Under the pieces are notes generated by a model. It was not told the DNA's origin. It saw only the letters and a list, made by a program, of their open reading frames with translations, and searched no databases. Positions 1 to 10,239 of a stretch of 64,000 bases of DNA are shown piece by piece (position 1 is the stretch's first letter; every line of letters begins with the position of its first letter). This DNA is from Psychrobium sp. MM17-31. Lineage in GTDB: Bacteria; Pseudomonadota; Gammaproteobacteria; Enterobacterales; Psychrobiaceae. The stretch is taken from assembly GCF_022347785.1 (NCBI RefSeq), contig NZ_JAKRGA010000002.1:620001-684000 (forward strand), in the 5' to 3' direction. Made by a program: the position numbers and the translations under genes.

Positions 1-112
1 TGTAATATACACGCTTAATGTCAAATGGTATGTTTTTATTGCTTTCAAGCGAAATAAGTTGCCCTCGTTCATCGCCAAGAGATTCAAATTTTATTAATTT
101 TATTAAGCTCAC
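1..112 (-). CDS. FdtA/WxcM-like dTDP-sugar 3,4-ketoisomerase, N-terminal fragment
   Basis: Only the first 37 codons lie in the window; the gene runs off the left edge. It starts with GTG at 112-110, and this start overlaps the rmlA TGA stop (GTGA). The residues read [18 protein letters not shown], then an acidic stretch, then [11 protein letters not shown], which is the typical N-terminus of the FdtA/QdtA (WxcM-like cupin) family. These enzymes convert dTDP-4-keto-6-deoxyglucose, the RmlB product, to the 3-keto isomer that is later aminated to Fuc3N or Qui3N. Its place directly after rmlB and rmlA fits that role. The sugar stereochemistry cannot be told from this fragment. Confidence 0.8.
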   Translation of the reverse strand, partial: MSLIKLIKFESLGDERGQLISLESNKNIPFDIKRVYY

Positions 113-981
113 GTATTTTCCTTAGCAAGTTTCTTCAAATAGTCGCCATAACCGTTTTTCTTAAACTTATCGGCGCGATTTAAAAGCTCCTGATGAGAAA
201 GCCAACCTTGACTCCACGCAATCTCCTCTAAGCAAGCTACTTTTAAGCCTTGTCTATGCTCTATAGTTTGAACAAAATGACTCGCCTCTAACAAACTTTC
301 ATGAGTCCCAGTATCTAACCAGGCAAATCCACGCCCCAGTAGTTCGACATGTAAATCACCGCGTTCTAAATAAACATTATTAATGCAAGTAATTTCTAAT
401 TCACCGCGCTCTGATGGTTTTATAGATTTCGCAATTTCTACTACATCATTGTCGTAGAAATATAGACCTGTAACAGCATAATTTGACTTCGGTTTTTCAG
501 GCTTTTCTTCGATAGAAAGCGCCTTCATGTTGTCATTAAATTCGACAACGCCAAAGCGTTCTGGATCTTTGACTTGATAACCAAAAACAGTTGCACCGTG
601 ATTTTTGCTAGCGGCGTTAGTTAACTTTGGAGTAAAGCCCTGTCCATAGAAAATATTATCACCCAATACTAAACAAACACTGTCATTACCGATAAATTCT
701 TCTCCGATAATAAAAGCCTGCGCTAAACCATCTGGTGAAGGTTGAATAGCATACGAGACATTGATCCCAAATTGCTTACCATCCGCCAGAAGGCGTTGGT
801 AACCACTAATATCCTCAGGTGTCGAAATAATTAATACATCACGAATACCGGCTAACATAAGCACAGATAACGGATAAAATATCATTGGCTTATCATAAAT
901 TGGTAAAAGCTGCTTCGAAACTCCTTGAGTTATAGGATGTAGACGCGTACCTGAACCGCCTGCTAAAATAATTCCCTTCAT
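109..981 (-). CDS. rmlA: Glucose-1-phosphate thymidylyltransferase
   Basis: Makes dTDP-glucose from glucose-1-phosphate and dTTP in the cytoplasm, the first step of dTDP-deoxysugar synthesis. The N-terminus [18 protein letters not shown] holds the nucleotidyltransferase signature GGSGTRL, and VLGDNIFYG near residue 107 is the nucleotide/metal-binding segment. The 290-aa length is normal for RmlA. An upstream in-frame TTG would add one residue, but the ATG at 981 is the natural start, four bases after the rmlB stop. The stop overlaps the next gene's GTG, so translation is probably coupled. Because an FdtA-like gene follows instead of rmlC/rmlD, the product is probably an amino-deoxysugar and not rhamnose. 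Confidence 0.96.
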   Translation of the reverse strand: MKGIILAGGSGTRLHPITQGVSKQLLPIYDKPMIFYPLSVLMLAGIRDVLIISTPEDISGYQRLLADGKQFGINVSYAIQPSPDGLAQAFIIGEEFIGNDSVCLVLGDNIFYGQGFTPKLTNAASKNHGATVFGYQVKDPERFGVVEFNDNMKALSIEEKPEKPKSNYAVTGLYFYDNDVVEIAKSIKPSERGELEITCINNVYLERGDLHVELLGRGFAWLDTGTHESLLEASHFVQTIEHRQGLKVACLEEIAWSQGWLSHQELLNRADKFKKNGYGDYLKKLAKENT

Positions 982-985
982 CAAT

Positions 986-2050
986 CTACCCTTTTATACC
1001 TAAACGCTCTCTCGTATACGAGCCATCTAATACTCTTTTCCACCAACTTTCATTAGACAGGTACCACTGGACAGTTTTTCGAATACCACTATCAAAAGTT
1101 TCCATAGGAGACCATCCTAAATCACGCTCTATTTTTGCAGCATCGATTGCATAACGAACGTCATGACCAGGACGATCTGCGACAAAACAAATTAAATCTT
1201 CGTATTTTTCCACGTTATTAGGCTTGTTCGGCACTAACTTTTCCATTATTGAGCAAATAGCTCTAACAACATCAATATTCGCCTTTTCATTATGACCGCC
1301 AATATTATAGGTTTCGCCAACCTTTCCTTTAGTTGCAACTAAATACAGCGCTTGCGCATGGTCATCAACATATAACCAGTCTCTAATTTGCTGACCATCA
1401 CCGTATACTGGTAATGCTTTCCCTTCTAACGCATTTAATATTATCAATGGAATTAGTTTTTCTGGAAAATGAAACGGTCCATAATTATTGGAGCAATTGG
1501 TGACCACCACCGGCAAACCGTAAGTTCTGCCCCATGCTCTTACAAGATGGTCGCTAGATGCTTTTGATGCAGAATATGGACTACTTGGAGAATAACTAGT
1601 ATTCTCGGTAAATAAGTCATCTGTACCCTCTAAATCACCATATACTTCATCTGTTGAGATATGATGAAATCTGAATTTTTTTTTGTTTTCTTGAGATAGT
1701 GAAAGCCAATACTTCCTTGCCGTTTCTAGGAGTGTATATGTCCCAATTATATTAGTTTGAATAAACTCTGACGGCCCATCAATTGAGCGGTCAACATGGC
1801 TTTCTGCGGCTAAATGCATTACGACATCAGGCCTATATAAAGAGAATATCCTTTCTAACTCTTCTCCGTGACAAATATCTACTTGTTCAAAATAATATCT
1901 CGGAGATGACGATACATTAATTAAAGATTCTAAATTACCTGCATAGGTCAATTTATCTACATTAACTACTGAATCATTCGTATGCTCAATTATATGTCTA
2001 ATTACTGCAGAACCAATAAAGCCCGCACCACCTGTTATTAATATTTTCAT
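986..2050 (-). CDS. rmlB: dTDP-glucose 4,6-dehydratase
   Basis: Converts dTDP-glucose to dTDP-4-keto-6-deoxyglucose. It is an extended short-chain dehydrogenase with the NAD-binding GGAGFIGS at residues 7-14, TDEVYG at 133-138 and the catalytic YSASK (Tyr159, Lys163). The 354-aa length is usual. The ATG at 2050 overlaps the TGA of the upstream epimerase by four bases (ATGA), a sign of translational coupling inside the polysaccharide operon. Confidence 0.96.
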   Translation of the reverse strand: MKILITGGAGFIGSAVIRHIIEHTNDSVVNVDKLTYAGNLESLINVSSSPRYYFEQVDICHGEELERIFSLYRPDVVMHLAAESHVDRSIDGPSEFIQTNIIGTYTLLETARKYWLSLSQENKKKFRFHHISTDEVYGDLEGTDDLFTENTSYSPSSPYSASKASSDHLVRAWGRTYGLPVVVTNCSNNYGPFHFPEKLIPLIILNALEGKALPVYGDGQQIRDWLYVDDHAQALYLVATKGKVGETYNIGGHNEKANIDVVRAICSIMEKLVPNKPNNVEKYEDLICFVADRPGHDVRYAIDAAKIERDLGWSPMETFDSGIRKTVQWYLSNESWWKRVLDGSYTRERLGIKG

Positions 2051-3075
2051 TTTTTTGCCAAAAAATTAACATACCATGGCATCGATTTTTCGATCCCGCT
2101 CGCGACATTAAACTCCGGTAAATAACCAAGTAATTCAGATGCCCTAGATATATCAGCCTGAGAATGTCGAACATCTCCAGCCCTAAAGTCTCTATATATT
2201 GGCTCTCTATCAACTTTAGTACCTATAACGTTTAACGTATCCTTGAGGAGCTGGAATAGTTCATTCAACGACGTCCTATCACCAACAGCCACATTATATA
2301 TTTTATCTTTTGCTTCATCTTTCGCAGTAGCAGCAAGAATATTCATTTGGACAGTATTCTCAATGAAACAGAAATCTCTACTTGTATTACCATCACCATT
2401 AATAAAGATTTCGTCATCATTAAGTAGTGATGCGGTCCACTTTGGAATTACTGCTGCATATGAGCCATCAGGGTCTTGCCTCTTACCAAATACATTAAAG
2501 TAGCGTAAACCTATTGATTTAAAACCGTATACTCGAGCGAATACGTTCGCATATAATTCATTAACATATTTAGTAACAGCATATGGCGACAATGGGTTTC
2601 CTATATTATCTTCCATTTTAGGTAGTACAGGGTGATCACCATAAGTAGAACTACTAGCGGCATATGTAAAACTCTTCACCTTTAACTCTTTCGATGCCTG
2701 TAACATATTTAGAAAGCCAGTTATGTTAGATTCATTGGAAGATATTGGGTCTGCTACAGAACGAGGGACAGAACCGAGTGCAGCCTGATGCAATACATAA
2801 TCGACTCCCCTAAGTGCCTCTAAACAATTGTCATATTCTCTGATATCACCTTCAATAAAAGTAAATCTCTCCCACTGTTCATCAGAAACTAATTCTCTTA
2901 CTTCACTTAAATTATGCCTATATCCCGTAGAAAAATTATCTAAACCGATGACTTCTTGATTTAATTTAAGCAGTTCTTCTAGTAAATTAGAGCCAATAAA
3001 GCCTGCTACACCAGTAATTAGCCAAACTTTAGGTTTCGCTATAAGCTGTTGCTTTACATGTTTATATTTTGACAT
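2047..3075 (-). CDS. wbpP: UDP-N-acetylglucosamine 4-epimerase (WbpP/TviC-like)
   Basis: Extended SDR of 342 aa that closely resembles Pseudomonas WbpP and Salmonella TviC. It has the family's N-terminal extension before GVAGFIGSN (residues 22-30), then [11 protein letters not shown] and the catalytic Tyr165/Lys169 in PYAVTKY. The family interconverts UDP-GlcNAc and UDP-GalNAc, or the matching uronic acids. With the dehydrogenase just upstream it should supply UDP-GalNAcA for the repeat unit. It starts with ATG and its stop overlaps the rmlB start. The order of epimerisation and oxidation (WbpP-type or TviC-type) cannot be decided from sequence alone. Confidence 0.92.
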   Translation of the reverse strand: MSKYKHVKQQLIAKPKVWLITGVAGFIGSNLLEELLKLNQEVIGLDNFSTGYRHNLSEVRELVSDEQWERFTFIEGDIREYDNCLEALRGVDYVLHQAALGSVPRSVADPISSNESNITGFLNMLQASKELKVKSFTYAASSSTYGDHPVLPKMEDNIGNPLSPYAVTKYVNELYANVFARVYGFKSIGLRYFNVFGKRQDPDGSYAAVIPKWTASLLNDDEIFINGDGNTSRDFCFIENTVQMNILAATAKDEAKDKIYNVAVGDRTSLNELFQLLKDTLNVIGTKVDREPIYRDFRAGDVRHSQADISRASELLGYLPEFNVASGIEKSMPWYVNFLAKK

Positions 3076-3131
3076 ATGTATATACTAACAATTTCTTACA
3101 AATAGACTTTTTTAAAAATATACAGCTATAT

Positions 3132-4418
3132 TTATAAACGCATATCTACACTTTCACTTGGGAATAAATACTTCAAATCATAAATGACGCTATTCTTTTT
3201 ACTCAGGCTTCGAATATACTCAACTCCGAGTTCTTTAAATGTATTATGTGCAACAGCTACAATAACCGCATCATAGTGATTTGTTGATAAATCAGACTTA
3301 AGCGTCAGACCGTATTCTGTTTTAGCTTCTTCACTCGAGCACCAAGGATCTGTTACATCAACATTGATATTGTATTCCTTCAATTCTGATATAATATCAA
3401 CAACTTTCGTGTTTCTTAAATCAGGACAATTTTCCTTAAATGTTAGTCCCATAATCAATACGTTAGCACCTTCAATGTGAATCCTTTTCTTCAACATTTC
3501 TTTGACTAGTTGCGATACTACATATGCTCCCATTCCATCATTAAGTCTTCGACCCGCAAGAATCATCTCAGGATGATACCCTACCGTCTGCGCTTTGTGC
3601 GTTAAATAATATGGGTCTACACCTATACAGTGCCCCCCTACAAGGCCAGGTCGAAACGGTAAAAAATTCCACTTAGTACCAGCAGCTTCTAGCACTTCTA
3701 ACGTATCAACGTCTAATTTATTAAAAATAATGGAAAGTTCATTAATCAAAGCTATATTTACATCGCGTTGAGTATTTTCAATTACCTTAGCAGCTTCAGC
3801 AACTTTTATTGAACTAGCCTTATGAGTTCCAGCGTGAATTATAGAATTATATAATTCATCGATCACTGTTGCGATAGTTTGCGTAGAACCTGACGTTACT
3901 TTCTTAATATTCGTTAAAGTATTTACTTTATCACCTGGATTAATTCGCTCTGGTGAATACCCAGCAAAAAAATCTACATTAAACTTCAGCCCGGAAATCC
4001 GTTCTATAATAGGAATACATACTTCTTCAGTCGCACCTGGGTAAACTGTTGACTCAAAAATAACAATATCGCCTACAGAAAGAACCTGAGCTACAGTAGC
4101 TGATGCAGATTCTAAAGGCGTAAGATCTGGAGTCTTATTATTATCGATAGGAGTAGGTACTGTTACAATATAAATATTTGAATCTGAAATTTCATTTAAT
4201 TCTGAAGTGAATTCAAGCCTTTTTACCTTTTTTAGCTCGTCTGAGCTGATCTCTAAAGTACTATCTTTTCCATCTTTTAGCTCACTGATTCGTCCTTTAT
4301 TAATATCAAAGCCAATAGTTTGATATTTTTTACCAAACTCAACAGCAAGAGGTAGACCTACATAACCCAAGCCCAAAATACAAATTTTCTGGTTTTCTAA
4401 CAATAACTTACTTTCCAT
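3132..4418 (-). CDS. UDP-N-acetylhexosamine 6-dehydrogenase (WbpO/TviB-like)
   Basis: Oxidises C6 of a UDP-HexNAc to the uronic acid with two NAD+. It belongs to the UDP-glucose/GDP-mannose dehydrogenase family: the Rossmann motif [11 protein letters not shown] lies near residues 15-25, the central domain carries an [13 protein letters not shown] helix, and the catalytic cysteine is Cys264 in [12 protein letters not shown]. The 428-aa length fits WbpO and TviB. It lies 56 bp before the epimerase, the usual pairing for UDP-GalNAcA formation in O-antigen or Vi-like capsules. Substrate choice between UDP-GlcNAc and UDP-GalNAc is not resolved. Confidence 0.92.
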   Translation of the reverse strand: MESKLLLENQKICILGLGYVGLPLAVEFGKKYQTIGFDINKGRISELKDGKDSTLEISSDELKKVKRLEFTSELNEISDSNIYIVTVPTPIDNNKTPDLTPLESASATVAQVLSVGDIVIFESTVYPGATEEVCIPIIERISGLKFNVDFFAGYSPERINPGDKVNTLTNIKKVTSGSTQTIATVIDELYNSIIHAGTHKASSIKVAEAAKVIENTQRDVNIALINELSIIFNKLDVDTLEVLEAAGTKWNFLPFRPGLVGGHCIGVDPYYLTHKAQTVGYHPEMILAGRRLNDGMGAYVVSQLVKEMLKKRIHIEGANVLIMGLTFKENCPDLRNTKVVDIISELKEYNINVDVTDPWCSSEEAKTEYGLTLKSDLSTNHYDAVIVAVAHNTFKELGVEYIRSLSKKNSVIYDLKYLFPSESVDMRL

Positions 4419-4438
4419 CTTTAAACCTTGTAATAAAT

Positions 4439-5485
4439 TTATCTATATCTCTTTAAAAATCTTAATAATCGCCATATGTGATTTATTGCATAAACGTAAA
4501 TAAAGAATACGAAACCAAAAAGGGCCAACATTATCCACTCTGGCATAGCGATTGAATCAAGAAAAATACCTATAATTGACAGTGCTAGTGCAATACCACT
4601 AATGAAAAATAGTGTCTGGCGTGCTGAAAAGCCTGCGCGCATAAAAATATGATGCAAATGATCTCTATCAGGTTTAAATGCTGATTGTCCTTTACGTATT
4701 CGTCTCACCATTATGGCAGCCATATCCATCAAAGGCACAGCGATTAGCCACAAGGCTGTCACGGGCTTAAAAGCTTGCACTTCTGACTGACTGCCAACTG
4801 TTAATAACCAAACAACAGTTAAGCCAATCAGCATGCTTCCAGCATCCCCCATAAAAACTTTTTTAAATTTCGAGCTTGGCCACTCAAGATTAAACATTAA
4901 ATATGCACTAATAGCAGATATAAATAATACTGGCAGTAAAAACCATTCATTTTGAACTCTACTAAGCAAAAAAGCTAATGCAAGAAATGTAATCAAAGAC
5001 AGCATCCCAACTAAGCCATCGATCCCGTCCATCATATTAAAAGCGTTAATCGCTGCAACTACTGCAACAACGGTAAAAGCAATGCCGATGGCGCCAAGAT
5101 TTATGTCCGAATATCCAAATAGGTTCCCTAAGTTTTCAAGGTATAAATCGGCTCCAAAAATCATTAGACTAGCAACAATTACTTGTGCAATAATTCTTGG
5201 TTTTACAGGCAAATCATAGAAGTCATCTAAAGCTCCTATGAATACTATTAGTGCCGCTGCAATTAGGTATATATTCAATTCCAAACTTATTGGTAAAAAA
5301 ACTATAGCTCCTATTAAAACACCTACATAAACAGCGATTCCTCCCACTAACGGCACTGAACCTACATGCAACTTTCTCGTATTAGGGTTATCAACTAAGC
5401 CTAGTTTAACTGCTATCGGTTTCCCAAAACCTATACAAATGAAAGAAGTCAGAAATGTAAAAATAAGTAATAAGATAAGTTGCAT
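4439..5485 (-). CDS. WecA-like undecaprenyl-phosphate HexNAc-1-phosphate transferase
   Basis: Polytopic inner-membrane glycosyl-1-phosphate transferase of the MraY/WecA family. It would start repeat-unit synthesis by linking a sugar phosphate to undecaprenyl phosphate. Visible motifs are GALDDFYDL (the Asp-Asp magnesium site), [19 protein letters not shown] and [12 protein letters not shown]. About ten hydrophobic segments are present. The start is taken at ATG 5485 (MQLILLLIF, 348 aa); a TTG two codons upstream is also open. It lies between wzz and the dehydrogenase gene in the same operon. Confidence 0.92.
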   Translation of the reverse strand: MQLILLLIFTFLTSFICIGFGKPIAVKLGLVDNPNTRKLHVGSVPLVGGIAVYVGVLIGAIVFLPISLELNIYLIAAALIVFIGALDDFYDLPVKPRIIAQVIVASLMIFGADLYLENLGNLFGYSDINLGAIGIAFTVVAVVAAINAFNMMDGIDGLVGMLSLITFLALAFLLSRVQNEWFLLPVLFISAISAYLMFNLEWPSSKFKKVFMGDAGSMLIGLTVVWLLTVGSQSEVQAFKPVTALWLIAVPLMDMAAIMVRRIRKGQSAFKPDRDHLHHIFMRAGFSARQTLFFISGIALALSIIGIFLDSIAMPEWIMLALFGFVFFIYVYAINHIWRLLRFLKRYR

Positions 5486-5539
5486 AATCAACCTTACTAA
5501 ACCTGCTTTAAGTTAAACGAACTAAGCATCTGCGAATAG

Positions 5540-6502
5540 TTATTTTTTCTTTCTAACATAACGAATAAGTACAATCATTACAGACAGCATTCCACCTAAA
5601 AACGTTCCTGCAATACAAATAATGGCACGTTTAGGACCACTCTTTAATTCTGGAACTAAAGCGGGATCTATAGTTTTAAAAGCAAATTGTTCTCTGATTT
5701 CAGCAAACATAATAGTCTTAGTTTGCTCTTCAATAATTTGATAGAGTACATTTTTAATTTCTTTCAAATTAGTTTGTTTCAATTGGAGCTTTAAATAACT
5801 AATACTTTTCTCTGATTCACTCAAAGCTCTATTTTTCATCTCAAGATTTATCGAGTAAAGCAACTCATCAACCCACTCTTTGGCTAAATAAGGAGAATAA
5901 TGTTTAACAGATAAGTGTATCAATGAACTTTTTTCATCTAGTGAAATATCAACTAAGGCCCTAAAAGCAATATATGCCTCTTGTGCACTAGGCTTACCCT
6001 TGCCATTTCTCAACCACTTTCCAGTCTTTGTATTATACGCATCTGAGTCGTAAATTAACTTATTTAATTGTGGGTCCCAACCTTTAGTAGCCATTAGAGG
6101 TATCAAGAGATCATTTTGCTCTATAAATCTAGTAATAAAGATACGGGATTTTATGATCTCAATTGCCAAATTTGTTTTATCAATACCTCCTGCGCCGCCA
6201 AGGTTAACACCAGCTAGACTAGCTAACCCTCCAAATTGTGAAGCAAGTCCTCCTAAACTATTCTGTTCTTCAGTTGCTGGAACCAACAACGCTTCAGACT
6301 TATATACATTTGGTAGGGACAGCGCGTAAATTACGGAAGAAATGGCAAAGATAAAAGTTATGGTACAAACTAACCATTTCTCTGACCAAATGACCTGCCA
6401 TAAGGCAATCAAATCGACCTCATTTTCTCTCTTTTCTGATTGACTAGTTTGCATAGCTAACCATTGTTGATAGAGTTCATTTCCTTTATCACCATAATTC
6501 AT
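5540..6502 (-). CDS. Wzz-type polysaccharide chain-length determinant
   Basis: Inner-membrane co-polymerase of 320 aa that sets O-antigen or capsule chain length. A cytoplasmic N-terminus is followed by a membrane helix at about 43-63, a periplasmic domain, and a second helix at about 293-313 ending in RYVRKKK. A Gly/Leu-rich stretch (residues 83-106) after the first beta strands is typical of Wzz proteins in marine Alteromonadales. The gene is two bases downstream of the SLBB exporter stop, so the two are probably coupled. No kinase domain is present, so it is not a full Wzc. Confidence 0.9.
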   Translation of the reverse strand: MNYGDKGNELYQQWLAMQTSQSEKRENEVDLIALWQVIWSEKWLVCTITFIFAISSVIYALSLPNVYKSEALLVPATEEQNSLGGLASQFGGLASLAGVNLGGAGGIDKTNLAIEIIKSRIFITRFIEQNDLLIPLMATKGWDPQLNKLIYDSDAYNTKTGKWLRNGKGKPSAQEAYIAFRALVDISLDEKSSLIHLSVKHYSPYLAKEWVDELLYSINLEMKNRALSESEKSISYLKLQLKQTNLKEIKNVLYQIIEEQTKTIMFAEIREQFAFKTIDPALVPELKSGPKRAIICIAGTFLGGMLSVMIVLIRYVRKKK

Positions 6503-6504
6503 AG

Positions 6505-9156
6505 TTATAACCCTTGAACTGCTCTGACAGCTACTGCAACATTATAAATAATGCTGGTGACTTGAGACCATAATTCTAGATTGTCTTTATACTCTGTATC
6601 CAAAGGAACAACGATAGTATCACCTGGCTTAATTTGTGCCTTAGCACTAAACCATAAATTACTCTCAGGTATCACTACAGAACCATTTGCACGAATAATA
6701 TATGCACGAGAATCATCAGCACGTTTTTTAATGCCACCAGCCTTTGTTATATACTCATGAAAAGAAATACCATCCTCAAAGAAGTGAGTAGAAGCGTGTT
6801 GAACTTCTCCCACGACGGTGACAGTTTGCTTTTGAGATGGAACATGTAACATATCTCCATCTTCGACCAATAAATCATTGTGCTTACTATTATTTTCCTT
6901 TGACAATGATACAACCATTCGACCAACAGCTTGAAGACTTTCTAGTTCTTTTAACATTAAAGATGCTTCTGAAAATGCAACGCTATTATCGCCACTCAAA
7001 CCTTTAGCCGCAATGTCTAACCTAAGCTGGTCAGCAAATTTAATAATTTGTGTTAATTCCTGTTCCTTTACAGATTCTCGTGTAAACACTGCACCTTCAA
7101 GAAAAGCCTGTTCAGTATACCCGCCAGCACGCTTTATCACGCTATCAAGCGTTTCCCCTTCGCGTACTGAATAAGTACCAGGAAACTTAACCTCTCCTTT
7201 TAAGGTAACGGTCATATTTTCCTGCCACGCCGGGATTTTTAGTATGGTTAGATGGTCTCGACTTTCAACTAGCAAATTATCCAACTCAATACCATTGAGT
7301 GCATTATTTAGTGCAATACTTTGATGATGAACACTAGCCCCCTCATCAGCATCAATGTGAAACTTGGTTAATTCAGCTTGTTTAATAAATGCACTTTCTT
7401 TGATACCACCTGCTGCAGCAACCAGATCACTAACTCGAGCGTTTTTTGAAACCGGATACTCGCCTGGGAAGCGAACTTCTCCTGAGATACTTGCGACATT
7501 TGTTACACCATTAACTAAATCTTGCGATTTCAGCTGGTCTATTATCGGTCTTAATAAGGTTTGCCTAGTAAATTCACTGCTACGTTTAATGAGTGATTTA
7601 TCTTTATAGAGTTTAGAAAGGTCTTCTTTCTCTGAAAGCTCTTCTAGTTCATCTTCATCAACTTCGTATATTTCAGCGTTAATTTCATTAAAGCTTTCTC
7701 GATTATTTGAAGTGACATTGCGTTTTTTATTTCGTTTCTCTGTAACCAAAGCTTCTGCAATAGTTCCTGTTTGACTGAAAATAATCAGCGTATCGCGAGG
7801 TTTTAAATACAAATTATCTGACGAGTTTTTGTCTTCAAAAATTTTTGCAAGGCTAAATTGTCTCGTTTCAATATCTGCCTGCAAATTTACCTCTCGGGTT
7901 AATAGCGCATATTTTAAATCCACAACGCCCTTTAAATCACTCCATTGGGATGAAATCAAATCGCTGATTCGCATACCAGAACGCCATTGATAAAAACCTG
8001 GGCGACTCACAGAGCCAGCAACTAACACTTGATTCTTAATTTTGTTAGTCGTTGATTGAACAGTTAAAATATCACCATCTCGAATTTTTGTTTTCTGTTG
8101 CAACTTATTAGTTAGGTCTATATTTAATAACGTTGGCAAAAACTGCTCTGAATAACGTTCAATTACACTTGCTTTGGGGTAAGCGTTTGCTTTAAGGCCA
8201 GCTGCAAGCATGATTAAATCTTTAGCAGTTTCGTTGCCTTTCAGCTCATAAATAGCAGGGCGTCTTACATCGCCTTTCACAGTGGCAGTATTACCAACAG
8301 GGGGAATGAATATAACGTCGCCAGATTGCAACCTCACGTCATCCTTCGCATCGCCCTTCATTAGCAAGTCATATAAATCGAATGTAACAATTTTCTTGCC
8401 AGCTCTCTTTAATTGAATATTACGTAAAGATGCTATGTCACTAACCCCACCTGAAACGAAAAGCGCTTGTGTAATGGTAGACAATGAACTCACTGTGTAA
8501 GATCCTGGCTTGTATGCTTCGCCAGTAATAATAATACGAATCGAACGGAGCTCACCTAAACTGATGTTTGCCTTTACGCCCGTAAATTGCTCTTCAATCT
8601 TTTGACCTAATTGTTCCTGCAGACTTTCAAATGACAAGCCATTTACACTAACAGGTCCAGAATTTGGCAAGTCGAGCATACCGGAACGTGAAACGGTTAA
8701 TGAATAAGTTTGATTTTCTTTACCATAGATCTGAACGTTTACCACATCGCCTGGGCCCATTAAATATTCTGCTGGAACAGGGATGTCACTGACAGGTGCA
8801 AAAGTTGAAGGCTCGCCTTCAAAAATGTCATAGCCATACTTCTTAATAACAAGCGAGGAGTTTACCTTGACTTCTTTGACAGTTTTATTTTCTTGGAAAG
8901 GCTCTATTCGAGGCTGAACAACCGATGGGTTCTCTAATACTGTTGGTGGTATTGAAACATTAGAATTAAGCATTCCCGGAGAAATACCATACTGCTTCAT
9001 TAATCTCTGCTGCTCAGCTTTAGGGAGCTTTTGAAACTGTGCAATCATTGCAGGAGAAGGAGTAACAGCATCGACATTGCTTGAATATGATGCAAGTGCA
9101 ACACTACAAAATGCAGCGATTAATAGACTTTTAAGATGAACTACAGTGTTTTTCAA
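6505..9156 (-). CDS. Large SLBB-domain polysaccharide export protein (Wza/OPX-like)
   Basis: Periplasmic/outer-membrane export protein with an N-terminal signal (hydrophobic SLLIAAFCSVALA) but no clear lipobox cysteine. The poly-export domain begins near VPAEYLMGPGDVVNVQIYG and is followed by several SLBB units, seen as repeated V.GEV..PG.Y segments along the chain. At 883 aa it is more than twice the length of E. coli Wza (379 aa). No ATG occurs near the 5' end. The TTG at 9156 is preferred because GGAG lies about ten bases upstream and a signal peptide follows at once. It is the first gene after the ops element. Confidence 0.88.
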   Translation of the reverse strand: MKNTVVHLKSLLIAAFCSVALASYSSNVDAVTPSPAMIAQFQKLPKAEQQRLMKQYGISPGMLNSNVSIPPTVLENPSVVQPRIEPFQENKTVKEVKVNSSLVIKKYGYDIFEGEPSTFAPVSDIPVPAEYLMGPGDVVNVQIYGKENQTYSLTVSRSGMLDLPNSGPVSVNGLSFESLQEQLGQKIEEQFTGVKANISLGELRSIRIIITGEAYKPGSYTVSSLSTITQALFVSGGVSDIASLRNIQLKRAGKKIVTFDLYDLLMKGDAKDDVRLQSGDVIFIPPVGNTATVKGDVRRPAIYELKGNETAKDLIMLAAGLKANAYPKASVIERYSEQFLPTLLNIDLTNKLQQKTKIRDGDILTVQSTTNKIKNQVLVAGSVSRPGFYQWRSGMRISDLISSQWSDLKGVVDLKYALLTREVNLQADIETRQFSLAKIFEDKNSSDNLYLKPRDTLIIFSQTGTIAEALVTEKRNKKRNVTSNNRESFNEINAEIYEVDEDELEELSEKEDLSKLYKDKSLIKRSSEFTRQTLLRPIIDQLKSQDLVNGVTNVASISGEVRFPGEYPVSKNARVSDLVAAAGGIKESAFIKQAELTKFHIDADEGASVHHQSIALNNALNGIELDNLLVESRDHLTILKIPAWQENMTVTLKGEVKFPGTYSVREGETLDSVIKRAGGYTEQAFLEGAVFTRESVKEQELTQIIKFADQLRLDIAAKGLSGDNSVAFSEASLMLKELESLQAVGRMVVSLSKENNSKHNDLLVEDGDMLHVPSQKQTVTVVGEVQHASTHFFEDGISFHEYITKAGGIKKRADDSRAYIIRANGSVVIPESNLWFSAKAQIKPGDTIVVPLDTEYKDNLELWSQVTSIIYNVAVAVRAVQGL

Positions 9157-9251
9157 AACAAACTGTCTCCAAATAGTAAGAATCAAAAGAAAAAGAGAGT
9201 ATCAAACTACAAATCGTTTGTAGAGAGTAAAACGATATTTTCTACCGTTTA

Positions 9252-9265
9252 GGTACGCTACCGCC
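9252..9265 (-). promoter_or_regulatory. ops element for RfaH recruitment
   Basis: Read on the minus strand the site is GGCGGTAGCGTACC, which contains the complete ops core GGCGGTAGCGT known from RfaH-controlled operons. The preceding GGAGCTACGACCTTAGG resembles a JUMPstart leader. It lies in the untranslated leader about 96 bp before the SLBB exporter and directly downstream of rfaH itself. This indicates RfaH-dependent antitermination of the polysaccharide operon. Confidence 0.92.
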
Positions 9266-9345
9266 CTAAGGTCGTAGCTCCTCATTCGCCAGAATTGAAA
9301 AAACTAATCGCGGTAATCGTCTTACGAACGAATGCAGTAGTTTAC

Positions 9346-9855
9346 TTATTTCAATCTAAAATTTTTGTTTTCAATTGTTAATTCAGCCTGTTGCTCAATT
9401 AACTTAATAAGTAGTACTGAGCGCTCTAGCCCATCACTAACTTTAAATATTGCTTCAAGGCCTTGATATACGCCGTAATTAATCACAACACTATCGCCAG
9501 CTTTTGGCATCGCAGAGATATCCACACCAGTGCTATTCACAGCGACTTTCTCGCGCAGACGCTGGATAATATCATCACTAATTTGTGTATAAACTTTGCC
9601 GAAACGCACAAACGAAGACACGCCACGCGTTGAACGAACGGCATTAAAATTTGCTGTATCAGGATCTAAACTAACAAAGAGGTAATTTGGAAAGAGGGGT
9701 TCATGCTTGACGCTTTTGACACCTTTTCTGATCTTTTCAACGTTTTTAACAGGATAAAAAGACTCAATTCCCTGGTTTTGCAGATGTTGGACAGCGCGTT
9801 CTTCTTCGCGCGGTTTACAATATAGTAAATACCAACGATTATTTCCTTGTAGCAT
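9346..9855 (-). CDS. rfaH: Transcription/translation regulatory transformer protein RfaH
   Basis: NusG paralogue of 169 aa. The NusG N-terminal fold starts at RWYLLYCKPREEERAVQHL and continues through FPNYLFVSL and RSTRGVSSFVRFG; a short KOW-type C-terminal domain follows at about 115-169. RfaH binds RNA polymerase paused at ops and prevents termination in long surface-polysaccharide operons. It starts with ATG at 9855. The ops site lies just downstream on the same strand, so regulator and target operon are adjacent. Confidence 0.94.
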   Translation of the reverse strand: MLQGNNRWYLLYCKPREEERAVQHLQNQGIESFYPVKNVEKIRKGVKSVKHEPLFPNYLFVSLDPDTANFNAVRSTRGVSSFVRFGKVYTQISDDIIQRLREKVAVNSTGVDISAMPKAGDSVVINYGVYQGLEAIFKVSDGLERSVLLIKLIEQQAELTIENKNFRLK

Positions 9856-10239
9856 GATAAAAATGGCCTATGCTAAATTCGGCGGCAATTCTATCACCAT
9901 CCTCAAACCAACTACAACGCGAATCTGTTAAATAATCGTTAATTTACGCCAAGTGTTGTTTATATCAACTTTTGGCGAATAAAACGGTCATAAATCCATC
10001 ACTTTAGTTATTTCCATTTATTACAAATGGGGCAATTCTTCGCGAAACAATTCATCTTCGACGAAAGTTTGCTATAGTGTCGCGCAGGCTACGCTGGCCT
10101 CCGCTTAAAAATGCAATAAAAGCCAGCATGCGTATATTACAACAACAGCCTCATAATAAATTTAAGTAATTGATCAACTTGGCATTTGCTAATAGTCAAT
10201 CGAGACAGGTTAATTACTTACTCTTAAATAGGAAACTTT
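9856..10239. other. Intergenic region between rfaH and the peptide transporter
   Basis: This 384-bp divergent region holds the promoters of rfaH (minus) and the POT gene (plus). A possible plus-strand promoter is TTCATC (10051-10056), a 16-bp spacer and TATAGT (10073-10078), which would give a leader of about 150 nt. Within that leader GCTGGC (10093-10098) can pair with GCCAGC (10122-10127). No gene or known RNA motif was recognised. Confidence 0.4.
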
